From an uncultured Oscillospiraceae bacterium (lineage in GTDB: Bacteria > Bacillota_A > Clostridia > Oscillospirales > Oscillospiraceae), in contig CAKTZK010000013.1 in the NCBI GenBank assembly GCA_934635515.1, forward strand, positions 1 to 24,851: a stretch of DNA of 24,851 nt. The letters run 5' to 3'. Shown here piece after piece: positions 15,652 to 22,993 of the stretch. Below the pieces are notes generated by a model that saw only the letters and a program-made list of their open reading frames with translations, did not search any database and had not been told where the DNA came from. Every line of letters starts with the position of its first letter. Within the stretch, counting starts at the first letter, position 1. Both the position numbers and the translations under genes were made by a program.

Positions 15652-16980
15652 TTACAGTCTCCAGAACCGCATGCCGGAGGCTTTCAGCTCGTCCATACGG
15701 TACAGGCTCTTCACGTCGATGAGGACCTTTTCGCTGTCGGGCAGGTCGCTCTTAAAGAGCTCCTTCAGCTGCATCATGGACAGGGAGCGGAACTCATTAT
15801 GGCCCACGGCCACGATGACGCAGTCGGCCTTGGGGATCTTATCAAAGTCCGTCAAGGTCACGCCGTACTCATGCTGGGCCACGGCGGCATCGGCCCAAGG
15901 GTCGGTGACCACGGGCTGGATGTCGTACTCCTTCAGGCGGTTGATGATGTCCACCACCTTGCTGTTGCGGGTGTCGGGGCAGTTTTCCTTGAAGGTGATG
16001 CCCAGGATGACCACGGCGGCCTTCTTGGGGGCCATACCCGCCTCGATCATCTGCTTGATGGCGGCGTCAGCCACGAAGCCGCCCATGCTGTCGTTGACCT
16101 TGCGGCCGTTGAGGATGATCTGGCTGTGATAGCCCAGGGCCTCGGCGGCGTTGGTCAGATAGTAGGGGTCCACGCCGATGCAGTGGCCGCCCACCAGGCC
16201 CGGCTTGAAGCCCAGGGCGTTCCACTTGGTGTTCATGCCCGCCAGGACCTCGTCGGTGTCGATGCCCATGCGGTCGCAGATCATAGCCACCTCGTTCATA
16301 AAGGCGATATTGATGTCGCGCTGGCTGTTCTCCACCACCTTCACGGCCTCGGCGGTCTTGATGGTGGACACGGGGAAGGTGCCGGCCTTGATGACGATGT
16401 CGTACACCTTTTTGATCTCCCGGGCGGACTCCTCGTCCATGCCGGAGACGATCTTGCGGATGTTGGTGAGGGTATGGACCCGGTCGCCGGGATTGATGCG
16501 CTCGGGGCTGTAGCCGATCTTCCAGTCCACGCCGCACTTGAGGCCGGACTCCTTTTCGATAATAGGCACGCAGATATCCTCGGTGACGCCGGGATACACC
16601 GTGGACTCAAAGACCACGATGGTGCCGGGGGTCAGATTCTGGCCCACGGTGCGGGAGGCACCCTCCACCGGGCGCAGGTCCGGGGTGGTATCGGGATTCA
16701 CGGGGGTAGGCACAGCCACTACGATGAACTTGGCTTCCTTCAGCCGGGTGGGGTCGGAGGTAAAGTCCACGGTGGTATTCTTGATGGCCTCGCCCACCTC
16801 GTTGGTGGCGTCGATGCCATTGGCGTATTCGTTTACGCGCTTTTCATTGATATCAAAGCCGATGACGGAGATGTGCTTGGCAAACTCCACGGCAATGGGC
16901 ATGCCCACATAGCCCAGGCCCACCAGGGCCAGCTTTTCCTTTCCCTGAATGAGACCGTTGTAAATGGTATCGAATTTCAT
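15652..16980 (-). CDS. wbpA: UDP-GlcNAc (WbpA-like) nucleotide-sugar 6-dehydrogenase
   Basis: This 442-residue enzyme oxidises C6 of a UDP-sugar to the uronic acid in two NAD-dependent steps. The N-terminal Rossmann motif is LALVGLGYVGMPIA (GLGYVG at 21-26), the catalytic lysine lies in TAEAVKVVENS (K214), and the catalytic cysteine is in GGHCIGVDPYYL (C267). The latter form, with GVDPYYL, is typical of the WbpA/WecC/VipA group that uses N-acetylhexosamines, not of UDP-glucose dehydrogenases. With WbpB, WbpE and WbpD alongside, UDP-GlcNAc is the likely substrate; UDP-ManNAc (WecC) is possible given the 2-epimerase in the locus. The ATG is 1 base after the stop of the acetyltransferase gene, so the two are translationally coupled. 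Confidence 0.92.
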   Translation of the reverse strand: MKFDTIYNGLIQGKEKLALVGLGYVGMPIAVEFAKHISVIGFDINEKRVNEYANGIDATNEVGEAIKNTTVDFTSDPTRLKEAKFIVVAVPTPVNPDTTPDLRPVEGASRTVGQNLTPGTIVVFESTVYPGVTEDICVPIIEKESGLKCGVDWKIGYSPERINPGDRVHTLTNIRKIVSGMDEESAREIKKVYDIVIKAGTFPVSTIKTAEAVKVVENSQRDINIAFMNEVAMICDRMGIDTDEVLAGMNTKWNALGFKPGLVGGHCIGVDPYYLTNAAEALGYHSQIILNGRKVNDSMGGFVADAAIKQMIEAGMAPKKAAVVILGITFKENCPDTRNSKVVDIINRLKEYDIQPVVTDPWADAAVAQHEYGVTLTDFDKIPKADCVIVAVGHNEFRSLSMMQLKELFKSDLPDSEKVLIDVKSLYRMDELKASGMRFWRL

Positions 16981-16981
16981 A

Positions 16982-17563
16982 TTACTTGCACTCCTCCACT
17001 TTGTTTTCCATCTTCATCTCATAGTTTCTACCGCAGGCGGCGCAGGCGGCCTTGCCGCCCTCAAAGTGCAGCAGCGCGCCGCACTCGCAGGCCCAGCCCC
17101 GGATCCTCGCCGGAACGCCCAGCATCAGCGCATGGTCCGGCACATTGCTGGCCACCACGGCGCCGGCCCCGATAAGAGCCCAGCGGCCCACGGTGTGGCC
17201 GCAGACGATGGTGGCGTTGGCGCCGATGGACGCGCCCTCTTTGATGAGGGTCTTGTGATATCCGGCGCTGCCCTTGGGATACTTGGCCCGGGGGGTCAGG
17301 TCGTTGGTAAACACACAGGAGGGGCCGCAGAACACATAGTCCTCCAGCTCCACACCCTCATACAGGGAAACATTGTTCTGCAGCTTGCAGCCGTCGCCCA
17401 CCTTCACATGGTTGCTGACGTTAACATTCTGCCCCAGGGAGCAGCGCTTGCCGATACGGGCACCCTTTTGAATGTGGCAGAAGTGCCAGATCTTGGTGCC
17501 CTCACCGATCTGAACATCCTCGTCCACGAAGCTGGAAGGATGCACAAAATATTTCTCTTCCAT
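16982..17563 (-). CDS. wbpD: WbpD-like UDP-3-amino-sugar N-acetyltransferase
   Basis: This 193-residue protein has left-handed beta-helix hexapeptide repeats from about residue 14 to 150 (for example IGEGTK, IGKRCS, VGDGCK, IGANAT, IGAGAV), the trimeric acetyl-CoA transferase fold. H30 in IWHFCHI and N87 in FTNDLTPR fall in positions conserved in WbpD/WlbB proteins. Its C-terminus carries a four-cysteine knuckle (C159, C161, C174, C177), also seen in this family. It would acetylate the 3-amino group made by WbpE. Translation starts at ATG 17563, sharing one base with the stop of the wbpE-like gene (TGATG); GGAGG is seven bases upstream, better than the GTG one codon earlier. Confidence 0.9.
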   Translation of the reverse strand: MEEKYFVHPSSFVDEDVQIGEGTKIWHFCHIQKGARIGKRCSLGQNVNVSNHVKVGDGCKLQNNVSLYEGVELEDYVFCGPSCVFTNDLTPRAKYPKGSAGYHKTLIKEGASIGANATIVCGHTVGRWALIGAGAVVASNVPDHALMLGVPARIRGWACECGALLHFEGGKAACAACGRNYEMKMENKVEECK

Positions 17564-18690
17564 CACAGCGCCTCCAGTACCGCGTCAATGACCAGCTGCT
17601 GCTGGGCGGCATCCATATACGGATGCATGGGCAGCGACAGGGTCCGGGCGCAGTAATCATCGGCGTTTGCATAGGTCTCGCCGTAGTGGGGCTCGGCCTT
17701 GAACACCGGCAGGGCGTGCTGGGGGGTAGGATAGTAGACCATGTTGGGGATATTCTTTTCTTTCAGGTGGGCAATGACCTTGTCCCGGGTCTGGGTATCC
17801 TTGGCCAGAATGGCGTACTGGGCCCAGGCGGACACACTGCCCTCCGCCACGAACGGCACGGTGAAATCCTTGCTGAACGCGGCATTATAGCGCCCGGCCA
17901 CCTCCTGGCGTCGGTCGATCTCGTAGTCCTTCAAGGCCTTCAGCTTGGGCAGCAGCACCGCCGCCTGGATGGTATCCAGCCGGGAGTTCATGCCCACGCG
18001 GATGTTATCGTACTTGCCGCCGGGGCCTTTGCCGTGGACGCAGAGGGAGCGGATCACATCCGCCGCGGCATCGTCATCGGTGAAGATGGCGCCGCCGTCG
18101 CCGCAGCAGCCCAGGGGCTTGGCCGGGAAGAACGAGGTGGTGGCGATATATCCGAAGGAGCAGCACTTATGCCCCTTATAGGACGCGCCAAAGGCCTGGG
18201 CGGCGTCCTCAATAAGGGTCAGGCCGTACTTTTCACATATAGGGGCAATGGCATCGTAGTCACAGGGGTTGCCCAGAATGTCCACGGCCACCACGGCCTT
18301 GGGTGTGAGCTTGCCCTCAGCCAGCACAGCCTCGATCTGCTTTTCCAGGCTCTCCGGGCAGAGGGTATAGGTATCCTTGGTAATGTCACAAAACACGGAG
18401 GCGGCACCGAACATCTTGGCCGGCTCCGTGGAGGAGATAAAGGTCATGTCCGGGCAGAACACGGCGTCGCCCTCCCCTACACCCGCCACCATGTAGGCAA
18501 TCTGCAGGGCGTCGGTGCCGTTGGCGCAGGTGATGCAGTGCTTGCGGCCCACGAAGTCCGCCAGCTCCTTCTCCAGCTGCTTCACCTGGGGACCGCCGAT
18601 GAACTGGGCGGAGTCCAGCACGGACCGGATGTTTGCATCGATCTCCTCTTTCAGCGCCGCATACTGGGCTTTCAGGTCAATAAATTGCAT
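17563..18690 (-). CDS. wbpE: WbpE-like UDP-3-keto-sugar aminotransferase (DegT/DnrJ/EryC1/StrS family)
   Basis: This 375-residue PLP enzyme belongs to the sugar aminotransferases. The N-terminus [14 protein letters not shown] and the phosphate loop ANGTDAL (56-62) are classical. [10 protein letters not shown] holds the cofactor aspartate D162 and Q165, and [16 protein letters not shown] holds the Schiff-base lysine K191. The [14 protein letters not shown] form is typical of C3-aminating WbpE/WlbC enzymes, in contrast to the C4-type enzyme at the head of the operon. It would convert the WbpB product to UDP-GlcNAc(3NH2)A with glutamate as donor. The ATG is 3 bases after the GT4 stop, with AAGGAGG inside the end of that gene. 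Confidence 0.92.
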   Translation of the reverse strand: MQFIDLKAQYAALKEEIDANIRSVLDSAQFIGGPQVKQLEKELADFVGRKHCITCANGTDALQIAYMVAGVGEGDAVFCPDMTFISSTEPAKMFGAASVFCDITKDTYTLCPESLEKQIEAVLAEGKLTPKAVVAVDILGNPCDYDAIAPICEKYGLTLIEDAAQAFGASYKGHKCCSFGYIATTSFFPAKPLGCCGDGGAIFTDDDAAADVIRSLCVHGKGPGGKYDNIRVGMNSRLDTIQAAVLLPKLKALKDYEIDRRQEVAGRYNAAFSKDFTVPFVAEGSVSAWAQYAILAKDTQTRDKVIAHLKEKNIPNMVYYPTPQHALPVFKAEPHYGETYANADDYCARTLSLPMHPYMDAAQQQLVIDAVLEAL

Positions 18691-18693
18691 AGA

Positions 18694-19938
18694 TTAATCC
18701 TCCTTCCCGTCCGCCACCGGGTGCTCGATGACAGCCAGCAGCTTATCGGTCAGTTTCTTGAAATCGTAGTCTCGGGCCGCCTGCAGGGCACTGCGGGAAA
18801 GAGCCTCCCGCTCCTGTGGGTCCATAGCGGCCATCTCCTCCACCCGGCGGGCAACCGACCCGGCATCCGGATGCTGCACATCCAGCCCGGCTCCATAGGT
18901 CACGGCAGGGTTATACGGGCAGGGAAAATCCGACAGCACCGGCTTCCCGGCGGCCAGATAGTCAAACATTTTATTAAAGCTGATGCCGAAGCGGAACAGC
19001 GGCGAGGGGGTGTTGTGGGCCAGATTCACATCCGCCCGGCTGACGATGGAGGGCACGAATTTCTTCTCCACCCGGCCCTTGAAGACCACGTTGCCGATGT
19101 TTTCATCTTTTACCCGCTGCTCCAGGGCAGGCCGCTCATCGCCGTCGCCCCAGATGAGGAAGCGCACCCGGGGGTCCCTGACCTCCTTGGCCGCATCCAG
19201 CAGCAATCCCAGGCCGTTGACCTTGCGGATAGAGCCGGTATAGATCACTTTAAATGTATCCGGGTCATCCAGATCCCGGTCCTCCACACGGAATTGCTCC
19301 TTATTATAATTAAAAAGCTCCAGGTCCACGCCGTTATTAATATAATGGACCTTGCTCCGGGGCACAGCCTTCTCCCAGCCCTGCTCCTTGATATAGTCGT
19401 AGGCGCCCTCCATGGTGAACACCACCGCGTCGGCCTTGGTGTAGATCCATTTTTCCAGGCGGCGCAGCCACAGGACCGCCGGATTGTGGGGCCCGGCGAT
19501 GCCGTAGGCAATGACGCTCTCCGGCCAGAGGTCAGCAATCTCGGCGATGCCCCGGCAGCCGTATTTCCGGGCCAGCTTGATGCCCGCCGCGCAGGACATA
19601 GGGGGCATGGAGGTGGCCACGATGGCGTCGGGCCGGGGATATTTATTGCACACGCCCGGTAATTTCCGGGCAAACTCCAGCATATTGAGAATACGGGACA
19701 CACCGTTGCCATGGTAGCCCTTGCAGCGGATGAGCACATAGTGGACCCCGTCCACCACATCCTCCCGGTAGGGTGTGGCGTCCTCAATGAGGTTTTTATC
19801 CGAGTTATGCACCGTACTGGCGGCGAAGATAGTCACCTCATGGCCCAGGGCCATAAGGTTTTTTGCAAAATAATTCTGCCGGGCCAGAGGGTAATACTGG
19901 GGCGGCACCGCATAGTGGTTGATAAGCCAGATTTTCAT
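18694..19938 (-). CDS. GT4 glycosyltransferase, WbuB-like
   Basis: This 414-residue GT-B enzyme begins with MKIWLINHYAVPP, the start typical of WbuB-like capsule transferases. The donor-half motifs are VIYTGSIRKVNGLGLLLDA and the RFGISFNKMFDYLAAGKPVLS segment, which is the E-x7-E region with the first Glu replaced by Asn-Lys (SFNKMFDYLAAGKPV), as in several GT4 capsule enzymes. No signal or transmembrane helix is evident, so it would act at the inner membrane face and probably add the second sugar of the repeat. It starts 9 bases after the phosphoglycosyl transferase stop with AAAGGAGT upstream. The sugar it uses is unknown. Confidence 0.88.
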   Translation of the reverse strand: MKIWLINHYAVPPQYYPLARQNYFAKNLMALGHEVTIFAASTVHNSDKNLIEDATPYREDVVDGVHYVLIRCKGYHGNGVSRILNMLEFARKLPGVCNKYPRPDAIVATSMPPMSCAAGIKLARKYGCRGIAEIADLWPESVIAYGIAGPHNPAVLWLRRLEKWIYTKADAVVFTMEGAYDYIKEQGWEKAVPRSKVHYINNGVDLELFNYNKEQFRVEDRDLDDPDTFKVIYTGSIRKVNGLGLLLDAAKEVRDPRVRFLIWGDGDERPALEQRVKDENIGNVVFKGRVEKKFVPSIVSRADVNLAHNTPSPLFRFGISFNKMFDYLAAGKPVLSDFPCPYNPAVTYGAGLDVQHPDAGSVARRVEEMAAMDPQEREALSRSALQAARDYDFKKLTDKLLAVIEHPVADGKED

Positions 19939-19947
19939 ACAGCTTTT

Positions 19948-20601
19948 TTACTCCTTTATTACCACCGCGAAGGTCTGGAAGATCAGCTTGATGTCGTAGA
20001 AAACCGAGGCATGGGGGATATACTCCAGGTCCAGGTCGATCTTCCGGGGCATGATCTCCTCGATATAAGTGCGATTGGGGTCTTCACTGGCGGTGAGCAG
20101 GTCGTTTTCGTTGCGGAAGCGGATGGACGCCAGACCTGTGATGCCCGGGCGCACCAGCAGCACCTGGCGCTGGTAGGGGGTATACAGGTCCACATAGTCC
20201 GCCACCTCCGGCCGGGGACCCACGAAGCTCATGTCCCCCACCAGCACGTTGATCAGTTGGGGCAGCTCATCTATCTTGCTCTTGCGCAGAAAGCGGCCCA
20301 CGGGGGTGATGCGGCTATCGTTGCCGGTGGTGATCTTCAGGCCGGCGTTATCCTTGCGCATGGAGCGAAACTTGAAAATGCGGAAGGGCTTGCCGTCCTT
20401 TCCGATGCGCTCCTGGCGGAAGAACACGCCGCCGGGAGAGGTAGCCGCCACCAACACCGACACCACCAGCAGCAGCGGGCTCAGCACGGCCAGCCCCAGG
20501 AAGGAGCACACGATATCAAAGGCACGCTTGCAGGCCATGGTCCCCGCCGAGGGGGGCGTGATGGGCCGGTATGGCTGCCGGGCGCCGTTTTCGTTATCCA
20601 T
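19948..20601 (-). CDS. Small PglC-like initiating phosphoglycosyl transferase
   Basis: This 217-residue monotopic membrane enzyme transfers a sugar-1-phosphate from UDP-sugar to undecaprenyl phosphate, the first step of the repeat. One re-entrant-type helix at about 30-52 is preceded by KRAFDI. The catalytic Asp-Glu pair is D111-E112 in KIDELPQL, and RFRSM, VGPRPE (128-132) and RPGITGLAS (151-159) complete the bacterial sugar transferase signature. The short form without the WbaP N-terminal helices resembles PglC/WcfS. The start is ATG at 20601 (AAAAGGA upstream); an open frame extends 45 codons further but runs back into the end of the aminotransferase gene. It follows the 4-aminotransferase by 25 bases. 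Confidence 0.92.
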   Translation of the reverse strand: MDNENGARQPYRPITPPSAGTMACKRAFDIVCSFLGLAVLSPLLLVVSVLVAATSPGGVFFRQERIGKDGKPFRIFKFRSMRKDNAGLKITTGNDSRITPVGRFLRKSKIDELPQLINVLVGDMSFVGPRPEVADYVDLYTPYQRQVLLVRPGITGLASIRFRNENDLLTASEDPNRTYIEEIMPRKIDLDLEYIPHASVFYDIKLIFQTFAVVIKE

Positions 20602-20626
20602 AGAATTTGGTATCCTTTTCTTTTTG

Positions 20627-21826
20627 TTAGCCCTGCAGGCACGCCTTGAGCGTCTGGCAAATGTACCGCACATCTTCCTCCGTGAGGGTGGAGTACAGGG
20701 GCAGGGTGATCTCATTTTCAAACTGGGCCCGGGCATTGGGATAGTCCTTGATGTCGAAGCCCAGGTCCTTATAGGCCGTCAACAGGGGCAGGGGCTTATA
20801 ATGCACATTGGTGGCCACACCCTGCTCGGCCATTTTCTCAATCACGGCGTTGCGCTGGGCCATGGTCTTGCCCGTGAGCCGGGCCAGGTACAGATGGCAG
20901 CTGGAGGTCTCGTCCGTGCGAAAATGGGGGGCGTGCTCCACGCCGCAGCCGGAGAGCAGCTCATTATACAGCCGCACCAGCTTATAGCGCTTTTCCAGCA
21001 GACCCGGATAGCGCCGCAGCTGGGCCAGGCCGATGCCCGCCACAATGTCCGTCATGTTGCACTTATAGAGGGGGGCCACAATGTCATATTCCCAGGCGCC
21101 GGGCTTGGTCTTGGCCAGGGCGTCCTTGCTCTGCCCGTGGAGGCTCAGGAGCATATACTGCTTATAAAGCGCCTCGTCATCCAGGCCCAGAACCGGATTC
21201 CAGGTGGCGGCGCCGCCCTCGGCGGTGGTGAGGTTCTTCACCGCGTGGAAAGAAAATGTGGTAAAATCCGCAAAGCAGCCGGACCGTCTGCCATGGCGCT
21301 CCGCGCCGAAGCTATGGGCTCCGTCGGCCACCACGGCCACCCGGCCGATCTTCCTCTGCAGGTCATTGGCGGGGGTAAACAGAGCCTTCTTCTCCTCCAC
21401 GACGGCAAAGATCGTATCATAGTCCGCCAGGATGCCGCCCAGATCTACGGGGATCACCGCCTTGGTGCGCTCCGTGATCGCCGCAGCCAGCTTCTCCGGG
21501 TCCATCTCGTAGGAGCCGGGAAGGGTGTCCACCAGCACCAGCTTGGCGCCCACGTGGCACACGGGGCTGGCAGAGGCGGTATAGGTATAGGCAGAGGTGA
21601 TGACCTCATCCCCGGGCCCGATGCCCAGGATCCGCAGGGTCATCTCCAGGCAGGCGGTGGCGGAGTTGAGGCACACGGCCCGGTCCGTTCCGCAGAAGGC
21701 CGCTACCTGCCGCTCAAATTCCTTGGTCTTGGGTCCGGTGGTGATCCAGCCGGAGCGCAAAGCCTCGCATACTTCCTGAATCTCCGCCTCGGTTATATCC
21801 GGGGGGCTGAAGGGTATTTTTCGCAT
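20627..21826 (-). CDS. DegT-family UDP-4-keto-sugar aminotransferase (PglE/WcfR/PseC-type)
   Basis: This 399-residue PLP enzyme has the C4-aminating form of the family motifs: an N-terminal PDITEAEIQEV, a GWITTGP segment, ADGAHSFGA with D168, and SFHAVKNLTTAEGGA with the Schiff-base lysine K197. The SFHAVKNLTTAEGG version is typical of enzymes acting on 4-keto-6-deoxy sugars (ArnB, PglE, PseC, WcfR). It needs a 4,6-dehydratase (PglF-like) to supply its substrate, which is not in this window. The product, a UDP-2-acetamido-4-amino-trideoxyhexose, would be the sugar loaded by the adjacent PGT. It is the first gene of the locus; AATGAGGAA precedes the ATG. Confidence 0.92.
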   Translation of the reverse strand: MRKIPFSPPDITEAEIQEVCEALRSGWITTGPKTKEFERQVAAFCGTDRAVCLNSATACLEMTLRILGIGPGDEVITSAYTYTASASPVCHVGAKLVLVDTLPGSYEMDPEKLAAAITERTKAVIPVDLGGILADYDTIFAVVEEKKALFTPANDLQRKIGRVAVVADGAHSFGAERHGRRSGCFADFTTFSFHAVKNLTTAEGGAATWNPVLGLDDEALYKQYMLLSLHGQSKDALAKTKPGAWEYDIVAPLYKCNMTDIVAGIGLAQLRRYPGLLEKRYKLVRLYNELLSGCGVEHAPHFRTDETSSCHLYLARLTGKTMAQRNAVIEKMAEQGVATNVHYKPLPLLTAYKDLGFDIKDYPNARAQFENEITLPLYSTLTEEDVRYICQTLKACLQG

Positions 21827-21852
21827 AAATCTTCCTCATTTCCTGCAATAAA

Positions 21853-21878
21853 GCCCAAAAGGGCATAGTACTGTATGC
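21853..21878 (-). other. Two overlapping small hairpins in the 5' leader of the operon
   Basis: On the minus strand the leader holds GCATA-CAGTAC-TATGC (21863-21878) and GCCC-TTTT-GGGC (21853-21864), which share two bases so that only one can fully form; the second is followed by TTTATT. This could be an attenuator or an antiterminator binding site, but it is short. Confidence 0.4.
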
Positions 21879-21892
21879 TACTAAATATGAAA

Positions 21893-21921
21893 ATTATAGC
21901 ACTGTCCCATATTCAAATCAA
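21893..21921 (-). promoter_or_regulatory. Main promoter of the polysaccharide locus (unit 1)
   Basis: On the minus strand, TTGATT (-35, 21916-21921) and a perfect TATAAT (-10, 21893-21898) are 17 bases apart, about 65 bases upstream of the first aminotransferase start. It diverges from the uppP promoter on the other strand. Confidence 0.8.
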
Positions 21922-21986
21922 GGCTTTTTTGTGAACATGCGCGCTCCCAGCCCCGGCGTGACATTTTTGTCCCGCAAGAGAAAGTG

Positions 21987-22015
21987 TGGCAATTCGCCGC
22001 AAAGTATGATATAAT
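21987..22015 (+). promoter_or_regulatory. Promoter of uppP
   Basis: TATAAT (22010-22015) is preceded by TGA, which gives an extended -10. At 17 bases upstream stands a poor -35 (TGGCAA, 21987-21992), acceptable with an extended -10. The start codon is 90 bases downstream, leaving an A/T-rich leader. The 279-base stretch between the two divergent genes holds these two promoters and no coding region I can support. Confidence 0.65.
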
Positions 22016-22105
22016 ATGTACTCGCCAAGAAAATTCGAATACAATCCGTAATTTTTCGGCAGAAATATACCATATATTATCAATTTTGACAGGAGGATCC
22101 CATTT

Positions 22106-22942
22106 ATGTCTTTTCTCTCATCGTTTCTTCTGGGGCTGATCCAGGGTGTTGCAGAATTTTTACCCATCTCCAGCAGCGGCCATTTGGCCATCGCCCAGAA
22201 CCTGCTGGGCATGCAGGATGCCGGTGTGGTGCCGGAGTTCTTTGACGTGCTGCTGCATTTGGGCACGCTGGTGGCCGTGTTCGTGGCCTACTGGAGTGAG
22301 ATCAAGGATATGGTGTGTGAGCTGGTCTACGGCGTGCGGGACATTGCCCGCCACTCCACCCCCACCCCGGTGCCCCCGGCCCGGCGGCTGATCCTGCTGA
22401 TCATCGTGGCTACGCTTCCTCTGTTTGCGGTGCTGCCTATTAAAGATAAGGTACAGAGTCTCAGCAGCAACATGGTCTTTATCGGCGCAGCCCTTATCGT
22501 CACAGGCTTTCTGCTGTTTGCCAGCGACCGGGTGAAAAAGGGCCGCAAGACTGAGGCCAGCGCCAGCCTTCTCTCCGCCCTGATCGTGGGCGTAGGGCAG
22601 GCCATTGCCACCATGCCCGGCATTTCCCGCTCGGGCATGACCATCACCGCCGGCTGCTTTGTGGGCTATGAGCGGAAGTTCGCCGTGCGGTTTTCCTTCC
22701 TGATGAGCATCCCCGCGGTGCTGGGAGCGAATATTTTGGCCCTGAAGGACGCCGTTGACGCAGGCATTGACTGGAGCCAGGTGCCGGTGTACCTGGTAGG
22801 CGTCGTCACCGCCGCCGTGGTGGGCTACCTATGCATTCGCCTGCTGAAAATGATCGCCGCCAAGGGCAAGTTTGGCTTTTTCGCCTACTACTGCTGGGCG
22901 GTGGGCCTGCTGACCCTGATCCTGACTCTTATTAAAAAGTAA
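22106..22942 (+). CDS. uppP: Undecaprenyl-diphosphatase UppP (BacA)
   Basis: This 278-residue membrane protein hydrolyses undecaprenyl pyrophosphate to the monophosphate, recycling the lipid carrier of peptidoglycan and surface polysaccharides, and gives bacitracin resistance when abundant. Both conserved motifs are present: GVAEFLPISSSGHL (E17, S22-S24, H26) and PGISRSGMT (171-179, with catalytic-region R175). About eight helices surround them. AGGAGG (22091-22096) lies nine bases before the ATG. It is divergent from, and probably serves, the polysaccharide locus on the other strand. Confidence 0.96.
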   Translation: MSFLSSFLLGLIQGVAEFLPISSSGHLAIAQNLLGMQDAGVVPEFFDVLLHLGTLVAVFVAYWSEIKDMVCELVYGVRDIARHSTPTPVPPARRLILLIIVATLPLFAVLPIKDKVQSLSSNMVFIGAALIVTGFLLFASDRVKKGRKTEASASLLSALIVGVGQAIATMPGISRSGMTITAGCFVGYERKFAVRFSFLMSIPAVLGANILALKDAVDAGIDWSQVPVYLVGVVTAAVVGYLCIRLLKMIAAKGKFGFFAYYCWAVGLLTLILTLIKK

Positions 22943-22964
22943 TCCGAATCCTTTACATCTGTGT

Positions 22965-22978
22965 GCCGCCGCGGCGGC
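22965..22978. repeat. Perfect GC palindrome between uppP and ftsK
   Basis: GCCGCCGCGGCGGC is a 14-base perfect palindrome 16 bases before the ftsK start. No T run follows. Its role is unknown; it may form a cruciform or a short RNA stem near the ribosome site. Confidence 0.4.
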
Positions 22979-22993
22979 AGAATGGGAGATACC

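Noticed and set aside
15430..17175. Plus-strand open frame of 581 codons
   Set aside because: It mirrors the WbpA-like gene with its GGHCIGVDPYYL motif; low-complexity translation.
17623..19662. Plus-strand open frame of 679 codons
   Set aside because: It is antisense to the WbpE-like and GT4 genes and shows no domain motif.
20602..20736. A 45-codon N-terminal extension of the phosphoglycosyl transferase
   Set aside because: It runs into the end of the aminotransferase gene, is Arg/Pro/Ser-rich and unlike the family; ATG 20601 gives the normal PglC length.
22086..22091. TTGACA box just before uppP
   Set aside because: It overlaps the ribosome site and there is no room for a -10 before the ATG; chance match.
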